A stretch of 53,444 bases of DNA from Xanthomonas maliensis (GTDB lineage Bacteria; Pseudomonadota; Gammaproteobacteria; Xanthomonadales; Xanthomonadaceae). This document shows, piece after piece, positions 8,476 through 17,565 of the stretch. A model generated the notes under the pieces. The model saw nothing but the letters and a program-made list of their open reading frames with translations, did no database searches and was not told where the DNA came from. A program made the translations under genes and the position numbers. The stretch is from the NCBI RefSeq assembly GCF_009192945.1, contig NZ_NSET01000027.1, positions 1-53,444 on the forward strand, given 5' to 3'. The first letter of the stretch is position 1. Every line of letters begins with the position of its first letter.

Positions 8476-9372
8476 TCAAGCCGCAAACACATCCGGGCGC
8501 GTGGGCGCGCTCGGTTGGGTACCGCCTTCGTGGGTGAACAGCTGCTTCCACGCGGCGTAGACCGAACCGGCGAATACCGGCATCAGCACCGCCATCAACA
8601 GCAGCTGCGCCAGCCACATGGCCACCGTCTGCCCGGCGACCAAGCCGACGATCAACGCCACGATCATCACTGCGAAATAGATCGCGAAGATGGCAATGAA
8701 GGCCAGCACGAAGAACACCAGCATCGCCGGCAGGTTGTGCAGGCTGGCGCGCAGGCTCTCGCGCAGCGCATGGCCGCCGGTGCTGCGGTCGAACATCACC
8801 TGCGGCGGCATCACGAACAGTGCCAGCGTCAGTGCAGCGAAGGTCGCCACCATCATCAGCAGCCACAGCAGGATGCGACCGGCCGGCAGGCTGGCCGCCA
8901 GTTGCTCGATCTGCACCGGATCCGGCTGCGCGCCGGACTGGCTGATCGCGTTGATCTTGAGCATCACTTCCGACAGTTGCTGCAAGCCGCTGGGGCCGAT
9001 CATCACCAGCAACAGCACGCCCAGCAGCAGCCCGGCGACCAGTTGCGGCAGCAGCGATACCAGCAGATGCGGCGCGCGTCCGTCCTGCAGCCCATGCAGC
9101 AGATGCACCGGGCGGGCGGTGCGGCCCTCGTCGACTTCGCGGATCGCCCACAGCAGGCCACCCATGAACAACGGGCCGGCCAGCACCATCAGGAACTGCA
9201 GTGCCGGGCCGAGCAGCGGCACCAGCATCGACAGCGACACCACCACGGTGGCGGCCACGGCCCAGATCACCCCCAACGTGCCCAGCGCCACTGGCGCCCG
9301 CTTGAGCAGGGAGAATCCCGTCAATAGCCATTCTGCGCCGGCGGAGGCCGGCACCTTGCGAATTTCGCTCAT
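8476..9372 (-). CDS. BPSS1780-family membrane protein
   Basis: This is an integral membrane protein of about 298 residues with several hydrophobic segments (about 30-70, 105-128, 165-195, 215-275). The N-terminal SEIRKVPASAGAEWLLTGFS and GGLLWAIREVDEGR resemble the uncharacterised BPSS1780 family. An in-frame ATG two codons further upstream (9378) is possible. I prefer 9372 because a GGA lies at a more usual distance from it. No function is known for the family. It is 45 bp downstream of the amidotransferase gene on the same strand, so the two may be cotranscribed. Confidence 0.8.
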   Translation of the reverse strand: MSEIRKVPASAGAEWLLTGFSLLKRAPVALGTLGVIWAVAATVVVSLSMLVPLLGPALQFLMVLAGPLFMGGLLWAIREVDEGRTARPVHLLHGLQDGRAPHLLVSLLPQLVAGLLLGVLLLVMIGPSGLQQLSEVMLKINAISQSGAQPDPVQIEQLAASLPAGRILLWLLMMVATFAALTLALFVMPPQVMFDRSTGGHALRESLRASLHNLPAMLVFFVLAFIAIFAIYFAVMIVALIVGLVAGQTVAMWLAQLLLMAVLMPVFAGSVYAAWKQLFTHEGGTQPSAPTRPDVFAA

Positions 9373-9417
9373 TCCCATTCCGGATCGATACGCACCGGAC
9401 CATCCGGCTGGGTAGGA

Positions 9418-10182
9418 TTATCGCGCCTTTTGCGTGTGTGCGGCGGGATGATGTGCAACGGCGTGCAGGCCGCGCGCATGTTGCACGAAACGCCGCAACA
9501 GCTTGCGCGCCAGCGGGGCAGCACTGACCTCGCGCGCGACCGTGCGGGCGCAGCGGCCGTGGCGGGCCAGGCACTCGGCACGCGCATGCACGTAGCCGCG
9601 CATGTGGTGGGTAGCGAACTCCGGGTGGAACTGCACGCCCCAGGTCGCCCGACCCCAGCGGAACGCCTGGCACTGGTCCTGCTGCGAGCGCGCCAGCACG
9701 GCGGCGCCGTCGGGCACGCGTACCACTGTCTGCAGATGCGTGGCATGGGCCGGGAACTGTGCGGGCAGGCCGGCGAACAGCGGATCCTGTGCCGCCAGCG
9801 GCTGCAGCTCCAGCACGATGGTGCCGGACTCGCGACCGGCCGGGTTGTAGTCCACCGCACCGCCCAGCGCATGCGCCAACAACTGGTGTCCGTAACAGAT
9901 GCCCAGCAGCGGCGCGCCGCCCGCGGCGGCTTGCTGCAGCCAGGCCGCGCTGCGCTCGCTCCAGTCGGCCCGGTCGGTGACGAAGGCGGCCGAGCCGCTG
10001 ATGAGGGTGCCGGCGAAGCCGGCGGGATCGGGCAGGGCGCCGCCGTGAGCGACGTCGACCACGACGGCCTCCTGCCGCGTCAGGCCGGCGGCGACGCGAA
10101 TCCAATCGGCGAAGCGACCGTAGCGTTTCAGCGCCGGCACCGGCTGGCCGGTTTCGAGGATCAGGAACGGCAGGGAACCCAT
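9418..10182 (-). CDS. class I glutamine amidotransferase (GMP synthase-like domain)
   Basis: This 254-residue stand-alone class I glutamine amidotransferase releases ammonia from glutamine. The nucleophile elbow GICYGHQ carries C96, and GVQFHPEF carries H186 and E188, completing the triad. It lacks the synthetase domain of GuaA, so the acceptor is unknown; stand-alone members are often annotated as GMP synthase-like or gamma-glutamyl hydrolase-like. The ATG at 10182 is preferred; a GTG three codons upstream is possible. The C-terminal 40 residues are rich in arginine and histidine and lie outside the domain. Confidence 0.87.
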   Translation of the reverse strand: MGSLPFLILETGQPVPALKRYGRFADWIRVAAGLTRQEAVVVDVAHGGALPDPAGFAGTLISGSAAFVTDRADWSERSAAWLQQAAAGGAPLLGICYGHQLLAHALGGAVDYNPAGRESGTIVLELQPLAAQDPLFAGLPAQFPAHATHLQTVVRVPDGAAVLARSQQDQCQAFRWGRATWGVQFHPEFATHHMRGYVHARAECLARHGRCARTVAREVSAAPLARKLLRRFVQHARGLHAVAHHPAAHTQKAR

Positions 10183-10575
10183 GCAGCACACACACCAGCC
10201 ACCACGGAAGTCTCGATTGTAGGCAAGCCGGAGCGGCTGTGCGGCCTCAGCCGCCGGCTGGGGCCGGCGAGCTCATGCCTGGTTGGAATCTGTTTATACC
10301 GGGTGGCCGCGTGCGCGTTGGTCCGCACAGACGGGACGGGTCGCCGATCACATACCGTCACTCGGCATGCGCGCCGTCGCGATCTGCGGCCGGTCGCCAG
10401 CGCTACCGCGTCGCTGCCGGCCGCATTGCGCCGACACCAGTCCCAGCATCGGTACCGCGCCGGCTTCCATCGGCGCCGGCGGCAGTCGCGGCGGAGAGGG
10501 GCGATGCGCGTCTGACGACCACGCATCACGACGGTGGTTGCCTGTGGCCGGCCAAGATCCGTCGCGCCGACGCGG
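10183..10575. other. 393-bp gap without a supported gene
   Basis: This stretch separates the stand-alone GspE-like gene (ending at 10576) from the amidotransferase gene, both on the minus strand, and should hold the amidotransferase promoter. A TACAAT on the minus strand at 10216-10221 could be its -10 box, but no matching -35 is seen. I found no further convincing structure. Confidence 0.5.
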
Positions 10576-12396
<1,821 letters not shown>

Positions 12397-12444
12397 TGGT
12401 CTCCGGCGGCGGTGTCCGGCGGCGAAGCGCCGCGGGTCGGCCGG

Positions 12445-12450
12445 TATACT
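12445..12450 (+). promoter_or_regulatory. probable -10 box of glyQ
   Basis: TATACT lies 29 bp before the glyQ ATG in the divergent gap with the GspE-like gene. The -35 region at 17 bp spacing (GCGAAG) is poor. Position and match to TATAAT make this the best promoter candidate for the glycyl-tRNA synthetase genes. Confidence 0.4.
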
Positions 12451-12479
12451 AGCGCACCCCTTCCGTACGGCCTTGTTGC

Positions 12480-13388
12480 ATGTCCGATTCCCGGCGCGTT
12501 CCGATCACCTTCCAGGGCCTGATCCAGACCCTCAACCAGTACTGGGCCGAACAGGGCTGCGTGCTGATCCAGCCGCTGGACCTGGAAGTGGGCGCCGGCA
12601 CCTTCCATCCGGCCACCTTCCTGCGCGCGCTGGGACCGGAGCCGTGGAATGCCGCGTACGTGCAGCCCTCGCGCCGTCCAACCGATGGCCGTTACGGCGA
12701 CAACCCCAATCGCCTGCAGCGCTACTACCAGTACCAGGTAGCGATGAAGCCCAACCCGGACAATATCCAGGAGCTGTACCTGGGCTCGCTCAAGGCGCTG
12801 GGCATCGACCCGCTGGTGCACGACCTGCGCTTTGTCGAGGACAACTGGGAATCGCCCACACTCGGCGCCTGGGGCCTGGGCTGGGAAGTCTGGCTCAACG
12901 GCATGGAAGTGACTCAGTTCACCTACTTCCAGCAGGCCGGCGGGCTGGAGTGCAAACCGGTGCTGGGCGAGATCACCTACGGGCTGGAGCGGCTGTGCAT
13001 GTATCTGCAGAGCTGCGACAACGTCTACGACCTGGTCTGGACCTATGGCCCGGACGGTGCGGCCGTGACCTATGGCGATGTGTATCACCAGAACGAGGTG
13101 GAACAGAGCGCCTACAACTTCGAGCACGCCAACGTCGCCGAGCTGTTCCATCGCTTCGATGCCTGCGAAGCAGAGGCCAAGCACCTGGTGGAAGTCGACC
13201 TGCCGCTGCCGGCCTACGAGCAGGTCACCAAGGCCAGCCACGCGTTCAATCTGCTCGATGCGCGCCGCGCGATCAGCGTCACCGAGCGCCAGCGCTACAT
13301 CCTGCGGGTGCGCGCGCTGGCGCAGGCGGTGGCACAGGCCTACCACGCGCAGCGCGAGAAGCTCGGCTTTCCTGGCGTCAAACGCTGA
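12480..13388 (+). CDS. glyQ: glycine--tRNA ligase alpha subunit
   Basis: This 302-residue protein is the catalytic subunit of the heterotetrameric bacterial glycyl-tRNA synthetase, which forms glycyl-adenylate and charges tRNA-Gly. Diagnostic stretches are [18 protein letters not shown] at the N-terminus, [19 protein letters not shown], and [24 protein letters not shown]-type and [17 protein letters not shown] regions also match. The length matches GlyQ. glyS follows after 201 bp that contain a repeat with two hairpins, an unusually long gap for this normally tight pair. Confidence 0.98.
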   Translation: MSDSRRVPITFQGLIQTLNQYWAEQGCVLIQPLDLEVGAGTFHPATFLRALGPEPWNAAYVQPSRRPTDGRYGDNPNRLQRYYQYQVAMKPNPDNIQELYLGSLKALGIDPLVHDLRFVEDNWESPTLGAWGLGWEVWLNGMEVTQFTYFQQAGGLECKPVLGEITYGLERLCMYLQSCDNVYDLVWTYGPDGAAVTYGDVYHQNEVEQSAYNFEHANVAELFHRFDACEAEAKHLVEVDLPLPAYEQVTKASHAFNLLDARRAISVTERQRYILRVRALAQAVAQAYHAQREKLGFPGVKR

Positions 13389-13413
13389 TGCCGGCGGCTT
13401 GCTGATGCAGTTT

Positions 13414-13529
13414 CCTTCCCCCGCCTGCGGGGGAAGGTGCCCGCAGGGCGGATGGGGGCAGTAGGCCATCCCGCTCGGCACGACCCTCATTCGGCGCTGC
13501 GCGCCACCTTCTCCCGCCAGCGGGAGAAG
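13414..13529. repeat. inverted pair of Xanthomonas-type palindromic repeats between glyQ and glyS
   Basis: Two related units face each other. The first has a hairpin with an 11-bp stem at 13414-13437 (CCTTCCCCCGC/GCGGGGGAAGG). The second has a 9-bp stem at 13508-13529 (CTTCTCCCG/CGGGAGAAG). Beyond the hairpins, the first unit (13427-13459) and the reverse complement of the second (about 13482-13516) are similar, so the whole can also fold into one long hairpin. The first unit recurs at the window end, 53412-53444, with 31 of 33 bases identical on the opposite strand. This is a dispersed repeat that will be transcribed within the glyQS message. Confidence 0.75.
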
Positions 13530-13589
13530 CACATCCTCCAGTCACCTTCGCCCGTTGACGGCAGAAGGAACAAGCAAGGTCCATCTGAC

Positions 13590-15746
13590 ATGAGCGAACA
13601 ACTTCCCCTGCTGATCGAACTGGGCACCGAAGAGCTGCCGGTCAAGGCGCTGCCGGGTCTGGCGCAGGCCCTCTTCGATGGCGTGCTGGCCGGACTGGAA
13701 AAGCGCGGCATCGCCGTTGAGCGCGGCGACGCCGTGCCGCTGTCGAGCCCACGCCGGCTGGCGGTGTTGCTGCCGGGCGTGGCCAGCGAGCAACCGGAGC
13801 AGCGCTCGGAAGTGTTGGGGCCGTATCTCAACATCGCGCTGGATGCCGACGGCCAACCGACCAAGGCACTGGCCGGCTTTGCCGCCAAGGCCGGCATCGA
13901 TTGGACCGCGCTTGAGCGCACCAGCGACGCCAAGGGCGAGCGCTTCGTCCATCGCGCAGTGACCCCGGGCGCGCGCACCGCCGCGCTGCTGCCTGAGATC
14001 CTGCGCGAGGCGATCGCTGCGATGCCCATCCCCAAGCCGATGCGCTGGGGCGATCACGCCCACGCCTTCGCCCGCCCGGTGCACTGGCTGGTGCTGCTGC
14101 ACGGCAAGGACGTGGTGGACGCAGAGCTGTTCGGTCTGCGCGCCGACCGCATGAGCCGTGGTCACCGTTTCCTGCACGACAAGACCGTGTGGCTGAGCCA
14201 ACCGGGCGACTACGTCGAATCGCTGCGCGCGGCCAAGGTGCTGGTGGATCCGCGCCAGCGCCGCGCCCGCATCGTCGCCGAAGTCGAGGCCGCCGCCGCC
14301 CGCGCCGGTGGCAGCGCACGCATCACCGACGACAACCTGGAGCAGGTGGTGAACCTGGTCGAATGGCCGTCGGCGGTGCTGTGCAGCTTCGAGCGCGATT
14401 TCCTCGCGGTCCCGCAGGAAGCGCTGATCGAGACGATGGAGATCAACCAGAAGTTCTTCCCGGTGCTCGATGCCGGCGGCAAGCTCACCGAGCAGTTCAT
14501 CGGCATCGCCAACATCGAATCCAGGGACGTCGCCGAAGTGGCCAAGGGCTACGAGCGCGTCATCCGCCCGCGTTTTGCCGATGCCAAGTTCTTCTTCGAC
14601 GAAGACCTCAAGCAGGGGCTGGACGCGATGGGTGAAGGCCTGCGCACGGTGACCTATCAGGCCAAGCTGGGCACGGTGGCCGACAAGGTCGCGCGCGTGG
14701 CGGTGCTGGCCGAAGCGATTGCGCCGCAGGTCGGCGCCGATCTGGTGCAGGCGCGCCGCGCCGCCACGCTGGCCAAGAACGACCTGCAATCGCGCATGGT
14801 CAACGAATTCCCCGAACTACAGGGCATCGCCGGACGGCATTACGCCGATGCTGCCGGCGAACCCAGCGAGATCGCCCTGGCGATCGACGAGGCCTACCAG
14901 CCGCGCTTTGCCGGCGACGACATCGCGCTGTCGCCGCTGGGCAAGGTGCTGGCGATCGCCGAGCGCTTGGATACGCTGGCGGGCGGATTTGCGGCTGGAT
15001 TGAAGCCGACCGGCAACAAGGATCCGTTCGCGCTGCGGCGCAATGCGTTGGGGTTGGCGCGGACGGTGATTGAGTCGGGGTTTGATCTGGATCTGCGCGG
15101 CCTGATCGATACCGCAATCGGCGGCCTTCCGCAGGCCGTGCAGCCGCACGCAGATCGTAATACCGAAACCCTTGCCCTGGATCTGTTCGACTTCATCCTC
15201 GACCGCCTACGCGGCTACTACGCCGAGAAGGGCGTACCGGCCACGCATTTCAATGCGGTCGCTGCGCTGTTCTCGGTGGCGCCCGAGGGTGCTCCTACAC
15301 CGCCCAGCGTAGGAGCACCCTCGGGCGCGACCCCCGCCTCCCTCTACGACTTCGACCGTCGCATCGAGGCCATCGGCATCTTCGCCCAGCTGCCCGAGGC
15401 CGAAGCGCTGGCCGCAGCCAACAAGCGCATCCGCAACATCCTGCGCAAGGCCGAGGGCGACATCCCGGGCGACATCGACACGGCCTTGCTGCGCGAACCG
15501 GCCGAAGAAGCCCTGGCCGAAGCGGTGGAAGCAGCGATCGGCGACACCGGTGCCAGCCTGCACCACAAGGACTATGTCGCCGTGCTCGCGCGCCTGGCCC
15601 GCCTGCGACCGCAGGTCGACGCCTTCTTCGACGGCGTGATGGTCAACGCCGAGGACGCGCAGTTGCGCGCCAACCGGCTCGCCCTGCTGAAGAAGCTCGG
15701 CGAGCGCCTCGGCAGCGTGGCCGCCATCGAGCACCTGTCCAACTGA
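13590..15746 (+). CDS. glyS: glycine--tRNA ligase beta subunit, with repeat inserted in frame
   Basis: This 718-residue protein is the tRNA-recognition subunit of glycyl-tRNA synthetase. It starts [20 protein letters not shown] and contains [20 protein letters not shown] and EIPSL-type GlyS landmarks. The C-terminal part has the HD-like and anticodon-binding regions ending [14 protein letters not shown]. The ATG at 13590 is preferred over the open frame that begins in the repeat upstream. Around residues 564-580 a palindromic repeat (15280-15327) adds the low-complexity stretch [19 protein letters not shown] before ASLYDFDRR without breaking the frame. The next gene begins on the last base of the stop codon. 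Confidence 0.96.
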   Translation: MSEQLPLLIELGTEELPVKALPGLAQALFDGVLAGLEKRGIAVERGDAVPLSSPRRLAVLLPGVASEQPEQRSEVLGPYLNIALDADGQPTKALAGFAAKAGIDWTALERTSDAKGERFVHRAVTPGARTAALLPEILREAIAAMPIPKPMRWGDHAHAFARPVHWLVLLHGKDVVDAELFGLRADRMSRGHRFLHDKTVWLSQPGDYVESLRAAKVLVDPRQRRARIVAEVEAAAARAGGSARITDDNLEQVVNLVEWPSAVLCSFERDFLAVPQEALIETMEINQKFFPVLDAGGKLTEQFIGIANIESRDVAEVAKGYERVIRPRFADAKFFFDEDLKQGLDAMGEGLRTVTYQAKLGTVADKVARVAVLAEAIAPQVGADLVQARRAATLAKNDLQSRMVNEFPELQGIAGRHYADAAGEPSEIALAIDEAYQPRFAGDDIALSPLGKVLAIAERLDTLAGGFAAGLKPTGNKDPFALRRNALGLARTVIESGFDLDLRGLIDTAIGGLPQAVQPHADRNTETLALDLFDFILDRLRGYYAEKGVPATHFNAVAALFSVAPEGAPTPPSVGAPSGATPASLYDFDRRIEAIGIFAQLPEAEALAAANKRIRNILRKAEGDIPGDIDTALLREPAEEALAEAVEAAIGDTGASLHHKDYVAVLARLARLRPQVDAFFDGVMVNAEDAQLRANRLALLKKLGERLGSVAAIEHLSN
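15280..15327. repeat. GTAG-type palindromic element inside glyS
   Basis: A perfect 19-bp inverted repeat (15280-15298 and 15309-15327) encloses a 10-base loop. The right arm begins GTAGGAGC, the hallmark of GTAG-type REP elements common in Xanthomonas and Stenotrophomonas. It lies inside the glyS reading frame and is translated as a proline-, glycine- and alanine-rich linker. Confidence 0.85.
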
Positions 15747-17338
15747 TGGCCAGCTCCGCCGGCGCGGTGCACTGGCAAAACGCCCAGGCCGCGCTGGCGC
15801 GCCGCGATATGGCAGCCGCCTCAGCGGCGTTGCAGGCGGTCGTCGCAGTGGAGCCGACGCATGTCTCGGCCCGCGTCCTGCTCGCCGGAACCGTGCTCGC
15901 CGAGGGCAGAATGCGCGAGGCAGTGACGCAGCTGCGTTCGGCTGCGCAGCATGTCCCGCACGAGGATGTGGCGATGCGCTGCCGGGTGGCGCAGGCACTG
16001 TTGCGTGTCGGCGAGCACCGTGACCTGCACGCACTGCTGCGGCATCCGTCGGTCATGCGGTGCGCGGATGGCGCCACGTTGGCCCTGCTGGCGCATGTGC
16101 ATCAGTCCCTGGGTGAACACCCCGAAGCGCTGGCGATGATGCAACGTGCCCAGGCATGCGGTTTCGACGGAGCGGACTTTCGCTTCTTCCTTGCGGTGCA
16201 GCTGCAGTTCAACGGTCGCCTCGACGAGGCGGCGCAGGCGTTGGACCAGGCGCTGGCGCTGAAGCCGGGATACGGTCGGGCAGCATTGACCCGGGCGCGA
16301 TTGCGCCGGCAGACAGCGACCGACAATCATGTCGCACAATTGCGCGCGCAGTTGTCGCAGTCGGCTCCGGACAGCGAGGATCGCGCCGGTCTTGCGTTCG
16401 CGTTGTACAAGGAGCTGGAGGATCTGGGCCAGGTCGATGCGGCCTGGGATGCCCTCCAGCATGGCAATGCGGTGATGCACGCACGGCTGCGTCACGACGC
16501 CGATGCCGAAGCGTCGCTCTATGCGGAACTGGGTGCGCTGGCTGCGCAAGGGATCTTCGCAACCGGCGAAGCTGCCGCCGCACAGGGCCCTCAGCCCATC
16601 TTCGTCGTGGGGATGCCGCGCTCCGGCACCACGGTGCTGGAACGAATGCTCGGCAACCATTCGCAGATCGTCTCGGCCGGCGAACTGAATGACTTCGGAC
16701 ATCAGCTGCGCTGGGGTGCCGATCAGGCCGGGAGGAGCTTGCTCGATAGACCCCTGCTGCAGGCGCTTCCAACGCTGGACTACGCGCAGATCGGGCAGCG
16801 TTACCTGGAACAGACGCAGTGGCGCGCAGGCGCGGCGCGTTGGTATATCGACAAGCTGCCTGCCAATGCAGTGGCGATCGGGCCAATCGCACGCGCGTTG
16901 CCGGGCGCGGTGATCCTGCATCTGGTGCGCGATCCGATGGACGTGTGCTTTTCCAACTACCGCGCGCTGTTCGGCGACTCGTACGCCTACAGCTACGACC
17001 TGGGCACGCTTGCCCGGCATTACCAGACCTATCACGCATTGATGGTGCAATGGCGGGCCGCGTTGCCTGGTCGGGTGATCGATGTGGAGTACACACACAT
17101 GGTGCGCGATCCTGCATCGGTACTGGAGCAGGTGATGGCGCGCTGTGGACTGGCGATCGAGCCGGGGCAGACCGATATTACCCGTAACGCGGCGGCATCG
17201 GCCACGCTGAGCACCGTGCAGGTGCGTGAAGGCGTGCATGCACGCAATGTGGAAGAGTGGCGCCGCTATGCAGTGCAGCTGGAGCCGCTGCGACAGGCAC
17301 TGGTTGGCATGGACCTGGTTCGGCCTGGGCCGATCTAG
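15746..17338 (+). CDS. TPR-containing sulfotransferase
   Basis: This 530-residue protein has an N-terminal helical TPR region (about residues 8-190) and a C-terminal PAPS-dependent sulfotransferase domain. The 5'-phosphosulfate loop is VVGMPRSGTTVLERML (about 288-302) and the 3'-phosphate-binding strand is LHLVRDPMDVCFSNY (about 391-405). Such TPR-sulfotransferase proteins occur in several copies in Xanthomonas; substrates are mostly unknown. It is not RaxST, whose gene sits with raxA/raxB. Its ATG overlaps the glyS stop by one base, so it is probably translated from the glyS message, an odd pairing for an accessory enzyme. Confidence 0.85.
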   Translation: MASSAGAVHWQNAQAALARRDMAAASAALQAVVAVEPTHVSARVLLAGTVLAEGRMREAVTQLRSAAQHVPHEDVAMRCRVAQALLRVGEHRDLHALLRHPSVMRCADGATLALLAHVHQSLGEHPEALAMMQRAQACGFDGADFRFFLAVQLQFNGRLDEAAQALDQALALKPGYGRAALTRARLRRQTATDNHVAQLRAQLSQSAPDSEDRAGLAFALYKELEDLGQVDAAWDALQHGNAVMHARLRHDADAEASLYAELGALAAQGIFATGEAAAAQGPQPIFVVGMPRSGTTVLERMLGNHSQIVSAGELNDFGHQLRWGADQAGRSLLDRPLLQALPTLDYAQIGQRYLEQTQWRAGAARWYIDKLPANAVAIGPIARALPGAVILHLVRDPMDVCFSNYRALFGDSYAYSYDLGTLARHYQTYHALMVQWRAALPGRVIDVEYTHMVRDPASVLEQVMARCGLAIEPGQTDITRNAAASATLSTVQVREGVHARNVEEWRRYAVQLEPLRQALVGMDLVRPGPI

Positions 17339-17516
17339 CGACGCCCGCACGCCGCGGGTCTTGCCGTGAGCCCCGCTCGCCCGCATTGGCGCGGGCAGTC
17401 AGTGATATGAGCGCAGTCCGTGATGCTGCTCGGCTACAACACGATCCGCTCGTCGATGATCGCGGCTCGACGGTTGGCCAAGCCGCAGCGCCTGCCCCGT
17501 TGTCGGTCCGCAAATC

Positions 17517-17545
17517 CCAGCGGCAGCCATTGCGGCTGCCGCTGG
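17517..17545. terminator. strong hairpin between convergent sulfotransferase and TonB-dependent receptor genes
   Basis: CCAGCGGCAGCC (17517-17528) pairs perfectly with GGCTGCCGCTGG (17534-17545), loop ATTGC. It sits between two convergent genes and can serve both strands. On the minus strand the stem is followed by GATTTG, a weak T-run. The rest of the 17339-17565 gap shows nothing else. Confidence 0.65.
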
Positions 17546-17565
17546 ATCACACGCCGATCAGCTGA

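Noticed and set aside
15746..17338. Identification of the sulfotransferase as RaxST
   Set aside because: It has a TPR N-terminal region and lies behind glyS, with no raxX, raxA or raxB nearby.
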